The notes beneath the pieces were generated by a model. That model saw only the letters and a list, made by a program, of their open reading frames with translations. It had not been told where the DNA came from and searched no databases. Below are positions 12,061-19,964 of a stretch of 64,000 nt of DNA, in pieces. A program made the translations under genes and the position numbers. Within the stretch, counting starts at the first letter, position 1; each line of letters starts with the position of its first letter. The DNA comes from a bacterium (GTDB lineage: Bacteria; Eisenbacteria; RBG-16-71-46; CAIMUX01), in assembly GCA_030431975.1 (NCBI GenBank), contig JAUIHP010000005.1:186001-250000 (forward strand). Reading direction: 5' to 3'.

Positions 12061-12210
12061 GCAGAACGACGTGGACCGCAGTCACTGCCCGAGGCTGAAG
12101 CCGCGAGAAAACCGCGTCCAGCTTACGCGTCGGAAACACAAAACGTTCCCATGTCAGGGACGGTTGCAACGATGGATCGCGACAAACGCGATCCCAAGGG
12201 AGTTGGAACG

Positions 12211-12663
12211 ATGATCAAAAAGATCGATCACCTCGGTATCGCCGTCCTCGACCCAAAACGAGCTTTGGCCACCTACCGGGACGCTCTGGGACTCCGACTC
12301 GAGCAGATCGAGGAGGTCCCCAGCCAGAAGCTCGTCTCCTACCACCTGGAAATCGGCGAATCGACGATCGAGCTGCTACATCCCACGGATGAGGATTCGG
12401 TCATCGCGAAGTACCTGGCCAAGAACGGCCCCGGCATCCACCATGTCGCGCTTCAGGTCGATGACATCGAGGCCGAGCGCGATCGTCTGGTCGAGAGCGG
12501 ACTTCAGGCTCTCAGCGAAGAGCCGTTCATCGGCGCCAACGGAAAGAAAGTGCTCTTCTTTCATCCACGAACGACGGGCGGGGTTCTCCTGGAAATCTGT
12601 CAGGTGGTCGAAGCGGAGTCTCCTGGCGAGAACGGGGCGCCGACCCGGGGCAACGGCGCGTAA
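12211..12663 (+). CDS. mce: Methylmalonyl-CoA epimerase
   Basis: ATG 12211 follows AGGGAG and begins MIKKIDHLGIAVLD, the typical glyoxalase-fold start. Metal-ligand candidates are His7 (DHLGIAV), His78 (PGIHHVALQV) and Glu128 (GVLLEIC). The core ends at about residue 133 and is followed by a short Gly/Glu tail. The enzyme interconverts the S and R forms of methylmalonyl-CoA, linking propionyl-CoA carboxylase to methylmalonyl-CoA mutase, which is not encoded in this window. It is the last gene of the carboxylase cluster and is followed by a hairpin. Confidence 0.93.
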   Translation: MIKKIDHLGIAVLDPKRALATYRDALGLRLEQIEEVPSQKLVSYHLEIGESTIELLHPTDEDSVIAKYLAKNGPGIHHVALQVDDIEAERDRLVESGLQALSEEPFIGANGKKVLFFHPRTTGGVLLEICQVVEAESPGENGAPTRGNGA

Positions 12664-12719
12664 CCCGTCCGCCCCTCTCTCCCCACGTCGGTACGAGTCC
12701 GCGGATCGGCAACGCTACC

Positions 12720-12740
12720 GGCCGAAACTATTCGGCCTTT
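12720..12740 (+). terminator. Hairpin terminator after the epimerase gene
   Basis: GGCCGAA (12720-12726) pairs perfectly with TTCGGCC (12731-12737) around ACTA and is followed by TTT then a C run. It overlaps the stop codon of the converging ECF sigma gene. The stem is strong but the T tract is short, so termination may be partial. Confidence 0.55.
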
Positions 12741-13303
12741 CCCCCCATGTGCTCCGCCAATCGCGCCAGGGCGCGCGCAGCTTTGACCCGTGCGGCGTCC
12801 GGACTGGCCAATCCCAGGGCCGTCGCCACCTCCTGATGAGAGAGCCCGAATTCGACCCGCAGAACGATGGCCGCGCGGTCGTCTTCCTTCAGCAGCGGCA
12901 GAGCCTTTTCGTAGTCGATGAGAGCCTCTCGCGTTCCGTCGGAAAGCTGCTGATCCGGAAACGCCGTATCGATGGGGCTTCCCTGGGGTCGACGCCCGGA
13001 GTCGCGCAGGGCATTGCTCAACCGATTGCGGAGGGTCTCCCGCAGATAGAGCCAGAAGGCCCCGGGACGCTGCACCTCGATGTGATCGAGCCGCTTGTAG
13101 ACGGAGATCATCGAGTCCTGGACCAGGTCCACGGTGTCGACGAGGCCTCGGGCCGATGCGGGAACACGTCCGTGGGCCCAACGCTCCAGAAGCGGGCGAA
13201 AGCGTTCCACCAGCACGGAGACCGCGCTCTCGTCACCTGATCGGGCACGCGCGACGAGTTCCATCGTCTGCTCGGCGTGAAGGACTTCCGGTGGCGGAGT
13301 CAT
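12728..13303 (-). CDS. ECF-type RNA polymerase sigma factor
   Basis: The 191-residue protein starts at ATG 13303 without a clear ribosome-binding site. Region 2 is recognisable (ELVARARSGDESAVSVLVERF, LVDTVDLVQDSMISVYKRL), and region 4 has LPLLKEDDRAAIVLRVEFGLSHQEVATALGL split across the helix-turn-helix. The order and spacing are those of ECF sigma-70 factors. It lies 22 bases after a gene for a predicted secreted protein and is probably co-transcribed. No anti-sigma factor with a membrane anchor is adjacent, so its control is unknown. Confidence 0.88.
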   Translation of the reverse strand: MTPPPEVLHAEQTMELVARARSGDESAVSVLVERFRPLLERWAHGRVPASARGLVDTVDLVQDSMISVYKRLDHIEVQRPGAFWLYLRETLRNRLSNALRDSGRRPQGSPIDTAFPDQQLSDGTREALIDYEKALPLLKEDDRAAIVLRVEFGLSHQEVATALGLASPDAARVKAARALARLAEHMGGKAE

Positions 13304-13325
13304 GAATCGTTTCGGCCCGTCGGCA

Positions 13326-14213
13326 TCAGTCGGCCGACTTCCAGACGCCGTCCACCTTGTGCAGTGTTGCCCATTGCTTGGTGTCGTCTCCAGTTTCGAA
13401 GATGACGACGGCGTGGTCCTCCCGCACGACCACCCTTCGGATCATTTCGAGGACGGCATACCCCATCTCTCCGGCGCCCTTCATCATCTCTTTGAGGCTC
13501 GATTCGTCGAGGCCCTGCGCCTTCTGGAATGCCTCCATCCTGCCGACCGATTCGGTCGTGGAAAGGCCCCGCACGGCCTCGATGTCGCCGCGAGCCATGG
13601 CCGCAGTCCGGTCCCGAAGCGCCTCCACCGGAGGGCTGGCCAACGCCTCTTTCCCTTCGAGGTCCGCCGTGATCTCGCGTTCCCGAAAGAGCGGCGCGTC
13701 GAAGCGCAAACCGGGGTCGATCCAACCTAACGCAACCTCCGCTTCGCTGAGGTCGGGCATGTGTCCGACGACGCGAAGATCCCCGACTCCGAGTTCGATC
13801 CACAACTCCTTGTCGGCGAGGGTCGTCGCCATCAGCGCATGCCCAGGCTCGGCTGGGAACAGCAACGTGGTCGAGACCTCGTTCGGACGCGCCGGGTCCA
13901 CCGTCATGAGGATTCCCCGCACCTCGCCGCGGCGAGCCATGTGCTCGACGGGCAGAAAGGCCACCCCTCGCAGGGCCTCATTGTCGATCTCCCGGTCGGT
14001 GAGACAGATCCTCAGCTCGGGTGTCGATCCCAGCAATCCTTCTGCATTGTCATGCAAGAGCACATAGGAGTGGTTCAGTTCGAGGGTTTCGCCGTCAACG
14101 CTCAAGCTTCCCTCGATCCGTCCGGAGTCAATGGCCTGGGAGGAAGTGCTCATGATGGAGGCGGCGCACAGCGCAAGGCCCAACCCTCCGACTCCACCCC
14201 GTTTTCCACTCAT
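13326..14213 (-). CDS. Predicted secreted protein upstream of the ECF sigma gene
   Basis: ATG 14213 follows GGGAGGGGG and gives 295 residues starting MSGKRGGVGGLGLALCAAS, a likely signal peptide cut after TSSQA. The mature part contains a beta-rich N half (YVLLHDNAEGLLGSTPELRI, VRGILMTVDPARPNEVSTTL) and a helical C half with RMEAFQKAQGLDESSLKEMM. It ends in HAVVIFETGDDTKQWATLHK and VDGVWKSAD, which resembles the last strands of NTF2/SnoaL-type modules. That comparison is weak. It is the first gene of the sigma-factor pair, so it may belong to the sigma factor's signal or regulon. I do not recognise a family. Confidence 0.7.
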   Translation of the reverse strand: MSGKRGGVGGLGLALCAASIMSTSSQAIDSGRIEGSLSVDGETLELNHSYVLLHDNAEGLLGSTPELRICLTDREIDNEALRGVAFLPVEHMARRGEVRGILMTVDPARPNEVSTTLLFPAEPGHALMATTLADKELWIELGVGDLRVVGHMPDLSEAEVALGWIDPGLRFDAPLFREREITADLEGKEALASPPVEALRDRTAAMARGDIEAVRGLSTTESVGRMEAFQKAQGLDESSLKEMMKGAGEMGYAVLEMIRRVVVREDHAVVIFETGDDTKQWATLHKVDGVWKSAD

Positions 14214-14304
14214 CCGTGTTCCCCCTCCCGTCTGCAGTTTGATTCTAGCGCCCTTTCCTGCCGGAAAGGAGTCGGTATACTGGGCTTCGAAGGAGACGCG
14301 TCCC

Positions 14305-14952
14305 ATGGCCAACTTCGAAAAACTGTTCATCGGAATCGCCGGCATGATCGGGGCCGGAAAATCGACCCTGGCCACCTCATTGGCCAAGCATCTGGACATC
14401 GACGTCTACTACGAGCCGGTCGACAACAACGAGTATCTTGAGGACTTCTACCGGGACACAGCCCGCTACTCCTTTGCGACCCAGATCTACCTGCTCAACA
14501 AGCGTTTCGCACAGCATCAGGAGATCATTTGGCGAGGTCGCCCGGCCGTCCAGGACCGGACCATCTATGAAGACTCCATCTTCGCCAAGATGCTGGCCGA
14601 AACGGGACTGATGGATGCCCGAGACTACCGCACCTATTTGGAGCTCTTCGGCAACATGAGCAACTTCATGTGCAAGCCGAACCTCATCGTCTACCTCGAC
14701 GTCTCGCCGGAACGATCCATGCAACGAATCGAGGCACGCGGACGCAACGTCGAGACCGGCATCTCCATGGACTACCTGCGCGCGCTCTACAAAGGTTACG
14801 AAGACTTCGTGAACGACATTTCACGCGTCATCCCGGTCATCTCCGTTGACTACGATCGCTTTGCCACGGCGGAAGAAATGGCCGAAGTCATCCAGGAACA
14901 CTTCCACGATCACAACTTCCTGCGGGAAGTTCGGCTCGACGTCACACCGTAG
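14305..14952 (+). CDS. Deoxynucleoside kinase (deoxyadenosine/deoxyguanosine kinase family)
   Basis: ATG 14305 lies about 10 bases after AAGGAG. The 215-residue protein has P-loop GMIGAGKS (13-20), YYEPVDNNEYLEDFYRD for nucleoside binding, the VQDRTIYED motif equivalent to the DRS motif, and an Arg-rich lid (SPERSMQRIEARGRNVE). It phosphorylates deoxynucleosides in the salvage pathway using ATP. A TATACT hexamer at 14276-14281 could be a -10 element leaving a short leader, but no good -35 is present. It is a single gene between diverging and converging neighbours. Confidence 0.93.
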   Translation: MANFEKLFIGIAGMIGAGKSTLATSLAKHLDIDVYYEPVDNNEYLEDFYRDTARYSFATQIYLLNKRFAQHQEIIWRGRPAVQDRTIYEDSIFAKMLAETGLMDARDYRTYLELFGNMSNFMCKPNLIVYLDVSPERSMQRIEARGRNVETGISMDYLRALYKGYEDFVNDISRVIPVISVDYDRFATAEEMAEVIQEHFHDHNFLREVRLDVTP

Positions 14953-15056
14953 CCTGAAACGCGCCGGGACCGGCAGCACTCAGACCCGAATCGGTCGCTG
15001 CCCTCAATTGTCGGTCGCTGCCTCCACGTCGCTGCGCCCACTTCGTAAGGTCGAGG

Positions 15057-16202
15057 CTACTCGGCGATGACGGCCCGCCCGATGACGATGCGTTGCATCT
15101 CCGACGTGCCTTCGTAGATCTCCGTGATTCGCTGATCCCGGTAGTAGCGTTCGACCGGGTACTCCTTGATGTAACCCGCGCCTCCGTGAATCTGTACCGC
15201 CTGATGGACGACCCGATGCGCCATCTCTGACGCGTAGAGTTTGGCCATCGCCGCCTCTTTTCCATGCGGCTGGTCCGAGTCCTTCAGCCATGCCGCGCGT
15301 CGGACGAGATTGCGGGCGGCGGAAATCTCCGTCTCCATGTCCGCCAACTTGAACTGTACCGCCTGGTGCTCGGCAATCGGGCGCCCGAAAGCCACCCTCT
15401 CCTTGGCGTACTTGATCGCTTCCTCGAGAGCGCCGCGTGCGATCCCCACCGCCTGGGAACCCACACCGATTCGGCCGTTGTCCAAGGCCTGCATGGCGAT
15501 CTTGAACCCGACGCCTTCTTCCGAAACCAAAGCACTGGCCGGAACGCGGCAACCGTCGAACTGGATCTCCGCCGTGTCGGAACCGCGCAGTCCCATCTTG
15601 TCCTCGAGCTTTCCGACGATGAGTCCGGGCGTGTCCTTCTCCACGAGGAAGGCACTGATACCCCGGTGCGGCTTGTCGGGAACGTCCGCGGTCTTGGCCA
15701 TGACCAGGTAGAGATTGGCGATCGATCCGTTGGTGACCCAGAGCTTGCTGCCGTCGAGGACGTAGTCATCGCCATCGCGTTTGGCTTTGAGCTCCAGCGC
15801 AGAGGCATCGCTACCGGAGGCCGCCTCCGAAAGACAGAAGGCGCCGATCCAGTCGCCGGCCAGCTTCGGCATGTACTTCTGTTTCTGCTCTTCGCTTCCG
15901 AAGCGCAGGATGGGGTAGGCGCCGACCGAGTTGTGCACGGAAAGCACGATGGCCACGGCCGCGCAGACGCGCGCGAGTTCCTCGATGACTTGCGCGTAGC
16001 AGGACGTCCTGACGCCGGCGCCTCCGTACTCTTCCGGAATCATGAGGCCGAGAAGACCGAGTTCCTGCATCTTGCGCAGCGCTTCGATGGGAACGCGCTT
16101 CTCCTGGTCGATACTCTCGGCGATGGGAGCAAGCTCGTTCTCCGCAAAGTCGCGGGCGAGTTCGATGACCATCCGTTCTTCGTCATTGAAAGTCAGGTTC
16201 AT
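15057..16202 (-). CDS. Acyl-CoA dehydrogenase, downstream paralogue
   Basis: 381 residues from ATG 16202, preceded by GAGGAAG. Family signatures are CLSEAASGSDASALELKA, KLWVTNGSIANLYLVMAKT, GRIGVGSQAVGIARGALEEA and the C-terminal IYEGTSEMQRIVIGR, whose Glu aligns with the catalytic base of short-chain acyl-CoA dehydrogenases. It oxidises acyl-CoA to the 2,3-enoyl-CoA with FAD. It lies 34 bases downstream of a second acyl-CoA dehydrogenase gene, and the two are probably one transcript. Chain-length preference cannot be read from the sequence, and no electron-transfer flavoprotein genes are adjacent. Confidence 0.94.
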   Translation of the reverse strand: MNLTFNDEERMVIELARDFAENELAPIAESIDQEKRVPIEALRKMQELGLLGLMIPEEYGGAGVRTSCYAQVIEELARVCAAVAIVLSVHNSVGAYPILRFGSEEQKQKYMPKLAGDWIGAFCLSEAASGSDASALELKAKRDGDDYVLDGSKLWVTNGSIANLYLVMAKTADVPDKPHRGISAFLVEKDTPGLIVGKLEDKMGLRGSDTAEIQFDGCRVPASALVSEEGVGFKIAMQALDNGRIGVGSQAVGIARGALEEAIKYAKERVAFGRPIAEHQAVQFKLADMETEISAARNLVRRAAWLKDSDQPHGKEAAMAKLYASEMAHRVVHQAVQIHGGAGYIKEYPVERYYRDQRITEIYEGTSEMQRIVIGRAVIAE

Positions 16203-16236
16203 GTTCTTCCTCGAAGGCTCGTCTCGAACGTGTGGT

Positions 16237-17376
16237 CTACTTCGTCACCCCGCGTCCGATGACGATGCGCTGGATCTCACTCGTTCCTTCGTACAGCTCG
16301 GTGATCTTGGCGTCCCGGAAGTGACGTTCGACGTGGTACTCCTCGACGTAGCCGTAACCGCCATGAATCTGGATGGCATCGTCCGCCACTTCGACCGAAA
16401 CGCGCGACGCCATCAGCTTGGCCTTGGCCGCCGCCATCGAATAGTCCTCGCCTCGGTCCTTGAGATGCGCCGCTTCGAGCGTGAGCAGCCGGGCCGCGTC
16501 GATCTTGGTCGCCATGTCGGCCAACTTGAACTGAATGGCCTGGAAGTTGGCGATCGGTTGGTCGAACTGCTGCCGCGTCTTCGCATACTCGATGGAGCGC
16601 TCGAACGCGGCCTGCGCGATTCCCAGCGCCTGTGCGGCAATCCCGATGCGTCCGCCGTTCAGCGTGATCATCGCGACCTTGAAGCCTTTGTTCTCCTCAC
16701 CCAGCTTGTGGGAGTCGGGAATGCGTACGTTCTCGAAGATGATCTCGGAGGTGCAGGATCCGCGGATTCCCATCGTCTTCTCACGTGTGCCGACGGAAAC
16801 ACCGTCGCGCTCCATTTCGATGACGAAGGCGCTGATGCCGCGGGTCTTCTGGGCCGGATCCGTCGAGGCGTAGACGACAAAGGTGTCGGCATAGGCTCCG
16901 TTGGTCACGAAGATCTTCACGCCGTTGACGATCCAGTCGTCTCCGTCGCGAACGGCCGTGGTTTTGGTCGCACCGGCGTCCGAGCCGGCCATCGGCTCCG
17001 TGAGGCAGTAGGAGCCGAGCTTTTGACCGGAGGCCAGCGGCTTGAGGAACTTCTCCTTCTGCTCGTCGGTGCCGAACCGCTCCAGCGGATCGCAGACCAG
17101 CGAGTTGTTCACGCTCATGATGACGCCGGTCGACGCGCAGCCGCGCGAGATCTCCTCGATGGCCAGGGCATAGGAAACAGAGTCCATCCCCCCGCCGTCC
17201 CACTGCGGATCGACCATCATCCCGAGGAAACCGAGCTCGGCCAGCTTGCCGATGGCCTCCTTGGGAAACTCCCGGTTCTGGTCCCATTTCGGGGCGTTGG
17301 GAACCAGTTCCCGCTCGGCAAAGTCCCGGGCGGTGTCGCGGATCATCTGTTGTTCGTCGGTGAGCGCGAAGTCCAT
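16237..17376 (-). CDS. Acyl-CoA dehydrogenase, upstream paralogue
   Basis: 379 residues from ATG 17376 with AAGGAG upstream. It shows CLTEPMAGSDAGATKTTA, KIFVTNGAYADTFVVYAS, GIRGSCTSEIIFENVRIPD, GRIGIAAQALGIAQAAFE and LYEGTSEIQRIVIGR with the predicted catalytic Glu. It resembles butyryl-CoA dehydrogenases. A possible promoter (TTGTTG, 17 bases, TCCTAT) lies in the 30-60 bases upstream but is weak. Together with the thiolase, 3-hydroxybutyryl-CoA dehydrogenase and SCOT genes further right it supports butyrate or ketone-body oxidation. No crotonase is present in this window. Confidence 0.94.
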   Translation of the reverse strand: MDFALTDEQQMIRDTARDFAERELVPNAPKWDQNREFPKEAIGKLAELGFLGMMVDPQWDGGGMDSVSYALAIEEISRGCASTGVIMSVNNSLVCDPLERFGTDEQKEKFLKPLASGQKLGSYCLTEPMAGSDAGATKTTAVRDGDDWIVNGVKIFVTNGAYADTFVVYASTDPAQKTRGISAFVIEMERDGVSVGTREKTMGIRGSCTSEIIFENVRIPDSHKLGEENKGFKVAMITLNGGRIGIAAQALGIAQAAFERSIEYAKTRQQFDQPIANFQAIQFKLADMATKIDAARLLTLEAAHLKDRGEDYSMAAAKAKLMASRVSVEVADDAIQIHGGYGYVEEYHVERHFRDAKITELYEGTSEIQRIVIGRGVTK

Positions 17377-17540
17377 GTTCGAGGCTCCTTCAAAAGGCGG
17401 ATAGGACCTTTTCCTGCCGTATCCAACAACCGTTCAGACAGTTACGTCCGAGCTACCCACTCGTTTTCCGCTGCCGTCCCAGAATGATTCAAACCCGGAT
17501 TTTAGTGAACTCGAGCCCGTGGCTCCAGTCTTGTCCATTC

Positions 17541-17808
17541 CGACAGGATCTCGCAGGTCCCCTTCCCGTGGACGCGATTCTCTTCTCTTCCGACCTGCTG
17601 AAAGAAACGACGGACGACATCGCGCAGGAGGTTCGGTCTCTTCGCGACGAAGCGATTCCGATCGGTGTCATCGACCAATTAGGGGGCGGCCTGTTTCGGT
17701 GCGGGAATGAACGAGCACCTGGCGAAGCCTATTGATGCCCGCCGGCTCGGCGAAGTCGTGGATCGACTCGTCCGCCCACGGACAGATAAGGATTCCGAAG
17801 CCGCATAG
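17541..17808 (+). pseudogene. Frameshifted receiver-domain remnant
   Basis: One frame reads LPVDAILFSSDLLKETTDD and then IAQEVRSLRDEAIPIGVIDQ, which follows the beta3-alpha3-beta4 pattern of a response-regulator receiver with the acceptor Asp replaced by Ser. About base 17690 the pattern shifts to the next frame as CFGAGMNEHLAKPIDARRL then GEVVDRLVRP, a classical receiver C-terminus containing the conserved Lys-Pro, ending at TAG 17806-17808. Neither frame has a start codon with a ribosome-binding site. This looks like the decayed end of a hybrid kinase or regulator gene. No upstream kinase part is recognisable. Confidence 0.65.
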
Positions 17809-17971
17809 CTAGTGGCTGGCTACCCAATCCGTCGAACTCCCCTTCTGGGACGACCGAAATGGTCTCATCCTCTCGCGCCGTGGACTCACCAGGCTGCCCA
17901 CGCACGTCGGTTCCGGGTCCAACCTCTCTTCAGTTCAACGTTTGTGCATGGGTTCCCTTAGCGCCATTTCG

Positions 17972-17989
17972 TTGGCACCGCACTTGCAT
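17972..17989 (+). promoter_or_regulatory. Sigma-54 (-24/-12) promoter upstream of the TPR/PDZ gene
   Basis: The site TTGGCACCGCACTTGCAT has a perfect TTGGCAC -24 box and a perfect TTGCAT -12 box with GG-N10-GC spacing. Transcription would start near 17999 and leave a leader of about 160 bases before ATG 18159. The next gene encodes an exported protein, and an NtrX-type activator is encoded at 4536-5990. Confidence 0.75.
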
Positions 17990-18040
17990 CACACGTAGAT
18001 TCGCGGCGACGTTGCAGGAGCGGTCGCCGGAGCGTTTGCG

Positions 18041-18090
18041 ATACGGCCTGTAGTATGGCCCGGCAATGCGGCCCTGCAGTGCGGCCTCTA
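18041..18090. repeat. Tandem 12-13-bp repeats in the leader
   Basis: Units begin at 18041, 18054, 18066 and 18079 with a shared core (A/G)T(A/G)(C/T)GGCC. They fall inside the predicted leader of the sigma-54-driven gene, between the promoter and ATG 18159. Their purpose is unknown. Confidence 0.6.
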
Positions 18091-18158
18091 ACACGGTTTG
18101 CGATCCGGCACCCGCGTTCGGATCCTCGGTTTCGATCCACATAGCCTTCGGAGAGTTC

Positions 18159-19937
18159 ATGGTTTATTCCAAGTCCGCCGACGACAGACACCATTCCCAG
18201 TGGATGTATTTCCACAGCAGGGCCGCATGGGTTCTGCTCGTTCTCTTCACCGTTCTCGTGACCCCTGTGCGAGCGAACGACAGCGGGTCTCCGAGCGGGT
18301 CTCTGGAGGTTCTGCGCACACGGGCTAACGAAGCGTTCGAGGACGGTCGCTGGGCCGACGCGGTTCCGCTCTTCGAGGAGCTCTACCGCCGGAATCCGGA
18401 TCATTGGCAGTCCGCCTTTCGGCTCGCGCACTGCAAGCACCTTGCAGGCGACTTCGAAGGCTCGATACAGGCCCACCGCGAGGCAGCGAAGTTTCCGCCG
18501 GCACGGCCGGCATCTCTCTTCAACATCGCCTGTGCAAACGCTCAGCTGGGACGAACCGACGAGGCGATTTCCGCGCTCACGGACGCGATCGAAGCCGGCT
18601 ATGACGATCTCGAATCTATTCGGACGGATCCGGAGCTCGCTTCGATCCAGTCCGATCCACGTCTCGAGGCGCAGGTCGAAGCAGCCTTCGGAGACGGAGG
18701 CGACTTGCCTCCTTTGACCTATGAGAACCTGGCGGAGCGCTTGGAAGCCGAGGAACGGGACGGCGCATCGGGTGCGCTGCTCGTCCTCCGCGACGGGCAG
18801 CCCTTCTTTCGAGAAGCGTTCGGGCTGGCCAACCGCGAGAAGGGAATCCCTGTAAACCCAAGGACGATCTTTGCCATCGGTTCGACACCCATCGACTTCA
18901 CCCGGGCCTCGATCCTCCTGTTGGCTCAGCGTGGAAAACTGAAACTCGAAGACTCGGTGACCCGGTACTTCGACAACGTTCCGTCCGACAAGACGGGAAT
19001 CACTCTCTGGCACCTGATGTCCGGTCAATCCGGTCTTCGAGACTTTCATGACCTGCCGGGCGATCGTGACCCCGATCACGCCTGGATCGACCGTGACGAA
19101 GCGATCCGTCGGATCTGGAATCACAAGCTGCTCTTCGCGCCGGGAGAGGGCGAGGAACATTCGCACTCTGCCTGGGGCGTCCTTGCCGCCGTCGTCGAGA
19201 TCGTCAGTGGACAGACGTATCCGGAGTTCACCCGGGAACATCTCTTCGGCCCGGCCGGGATGAACGACACCGGCTTCTTTGGTGAACCGATCCCCGAAGA
19301 GAGACTCGCCATCGGCTACGGCGACGCAAGCGACGGCAAGATCAACGCTCCGCCATACTGGGGGCGGACTTCGTGGCTGGTCATGGGAAGTGGCGGACAA
19401 ACCTCGACCATCGACGATATGCATCGCTGGCACGAGTCGCTACGTTCCGGACGCATCCTCGAAGACGAGTGGCTCGACCTCTACTGGGCGCCGCCCGGCG
19501 CGCTCCTGGTCGGCGGAGACATGTTCGGGTTCGAAATCGCCTACATGCAAAACCCGCAGGACACGTTCATCCTGATGAGCAACGCCGTCCCGGCCCAAAG
19601 GCAGCGATCCTGGCGTCGTCTGATCGACGACCTGGTCGGACTGGCGGCTCCACCAAGCGGGCCGATGAGTCCGTACACTCTTGGCATCTCGATCGGAGTG
19701 GAAGCCATTGGAGTCCGTCGCGTCTTCGTCATCACCGGCGTGGCCCCGGAAAGCGCGGCCCAAGAGGCGGGGCTCGAAACCGGCGACGAGATTCATGCCG
19801 TCGACGACGTCGGGACAGACTCGACAGACCTTGTGGAGATGCTGCAGCCAGCCCTGCGCGACGGCCGAGCGGTCGTCCTGACCATCCACCGAGACGGCGA
19901 GCCTCGTGAAGTCACGGTCCAGCCAAGGAAGCGGTGA
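18159..19937 (+). CDS. Exported TPR - degenerate beta-lactamase fold - PDZ protein
   Basis: ATG 18159 follows CGGAGAG. An export signal ends near VLVTPVRAND (residues 20-42). Residues about 50-170 form TPR-like helices (ANEAFEDGRWADAVPLFEEL, ASLFNIACANAQLGRTDEA). Residues about 190-490 align with the serine beta-lactamase/PBP4 fold (FFREAFGLANREKGIPVNP, LWHLMSGQSGLRDFH, FGPAGMNDTGFF). Residues about 505-592 are a PDZ domain (VAPESAAQEAGLETGDEIHA). The catalytic motifs are altered: SxxK reads S242-T-P-I245 and the YxN site reads H334-S-H336, so classical acyl-enzyme chemistry is unlikely. It may be a binding or scaffolding protein. A sigma-54-type promoter precedes it. Confidence 0.85.
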   Translation: MVYSKSADDRHHSQWMYFHSRAAWVLLVLFTVLVTPVRANDSGSPSGSLEVLRTRANEAFEDGRWADAVPLFEELYRRNPDHWQSAFRLAHCKHLAGDFEGSIQAHREAAKFPPARPASLFNIACANAQLGRTDEAISALTDAIEAGYDDLESIRTDPELASIQSDPRLEAQVEAAFGDGGDLPPLTYENLAERLEAEERDGASGALLVLRDGQPFFREAFGLANREKGIPVNPRTIFAIGSTPIDFTRASILLLAQRGKLKLEDSVTRYFDNVPSDKTGITLWHLMSGQSGLRDFHDLPGDRDPDHAWIDRDEAIRRIWNHKLLFAPGEGEEHSHSAWGVLAAVVEIVSGQTYPEFTREHLFGPAGMNDTGFFGEPIPEERLAIGYGDASDGKINAPPYWGRTSWLVMGSGGQTSTIDDMHRWHESLRSGRILEDEWLDLYWAPPGALLVGGDMFGFEIAYMQNPQDTFILMSNAVPAQRQRSWRRLIDDLVGLAAPPSGPMSPYTLGISIGVEAIGVRRVFVITGVAPESAAQEAGLETGDEIHAVDDVGTDSTDLVEMLQPALRDGRAVVLTIHRDGEPREVTVQPRKR

Positions 19938-19964
19938 CGGCGAAGGCCCGAAGGCGAACGAAGG

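Larger units (their letters stand above)
17809..18158. other. Intergenic region upstream of the TPR/PDZ gene
   Basis: 350 bases without a credible gene. It contains the sigma-54 element at 17972-17989 and the 13-bp tandem repeats at 18041-18090, both described separately. No clear activator-binding inverted repeat was recognised upstream of the promoter. Confidence 0.5.
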
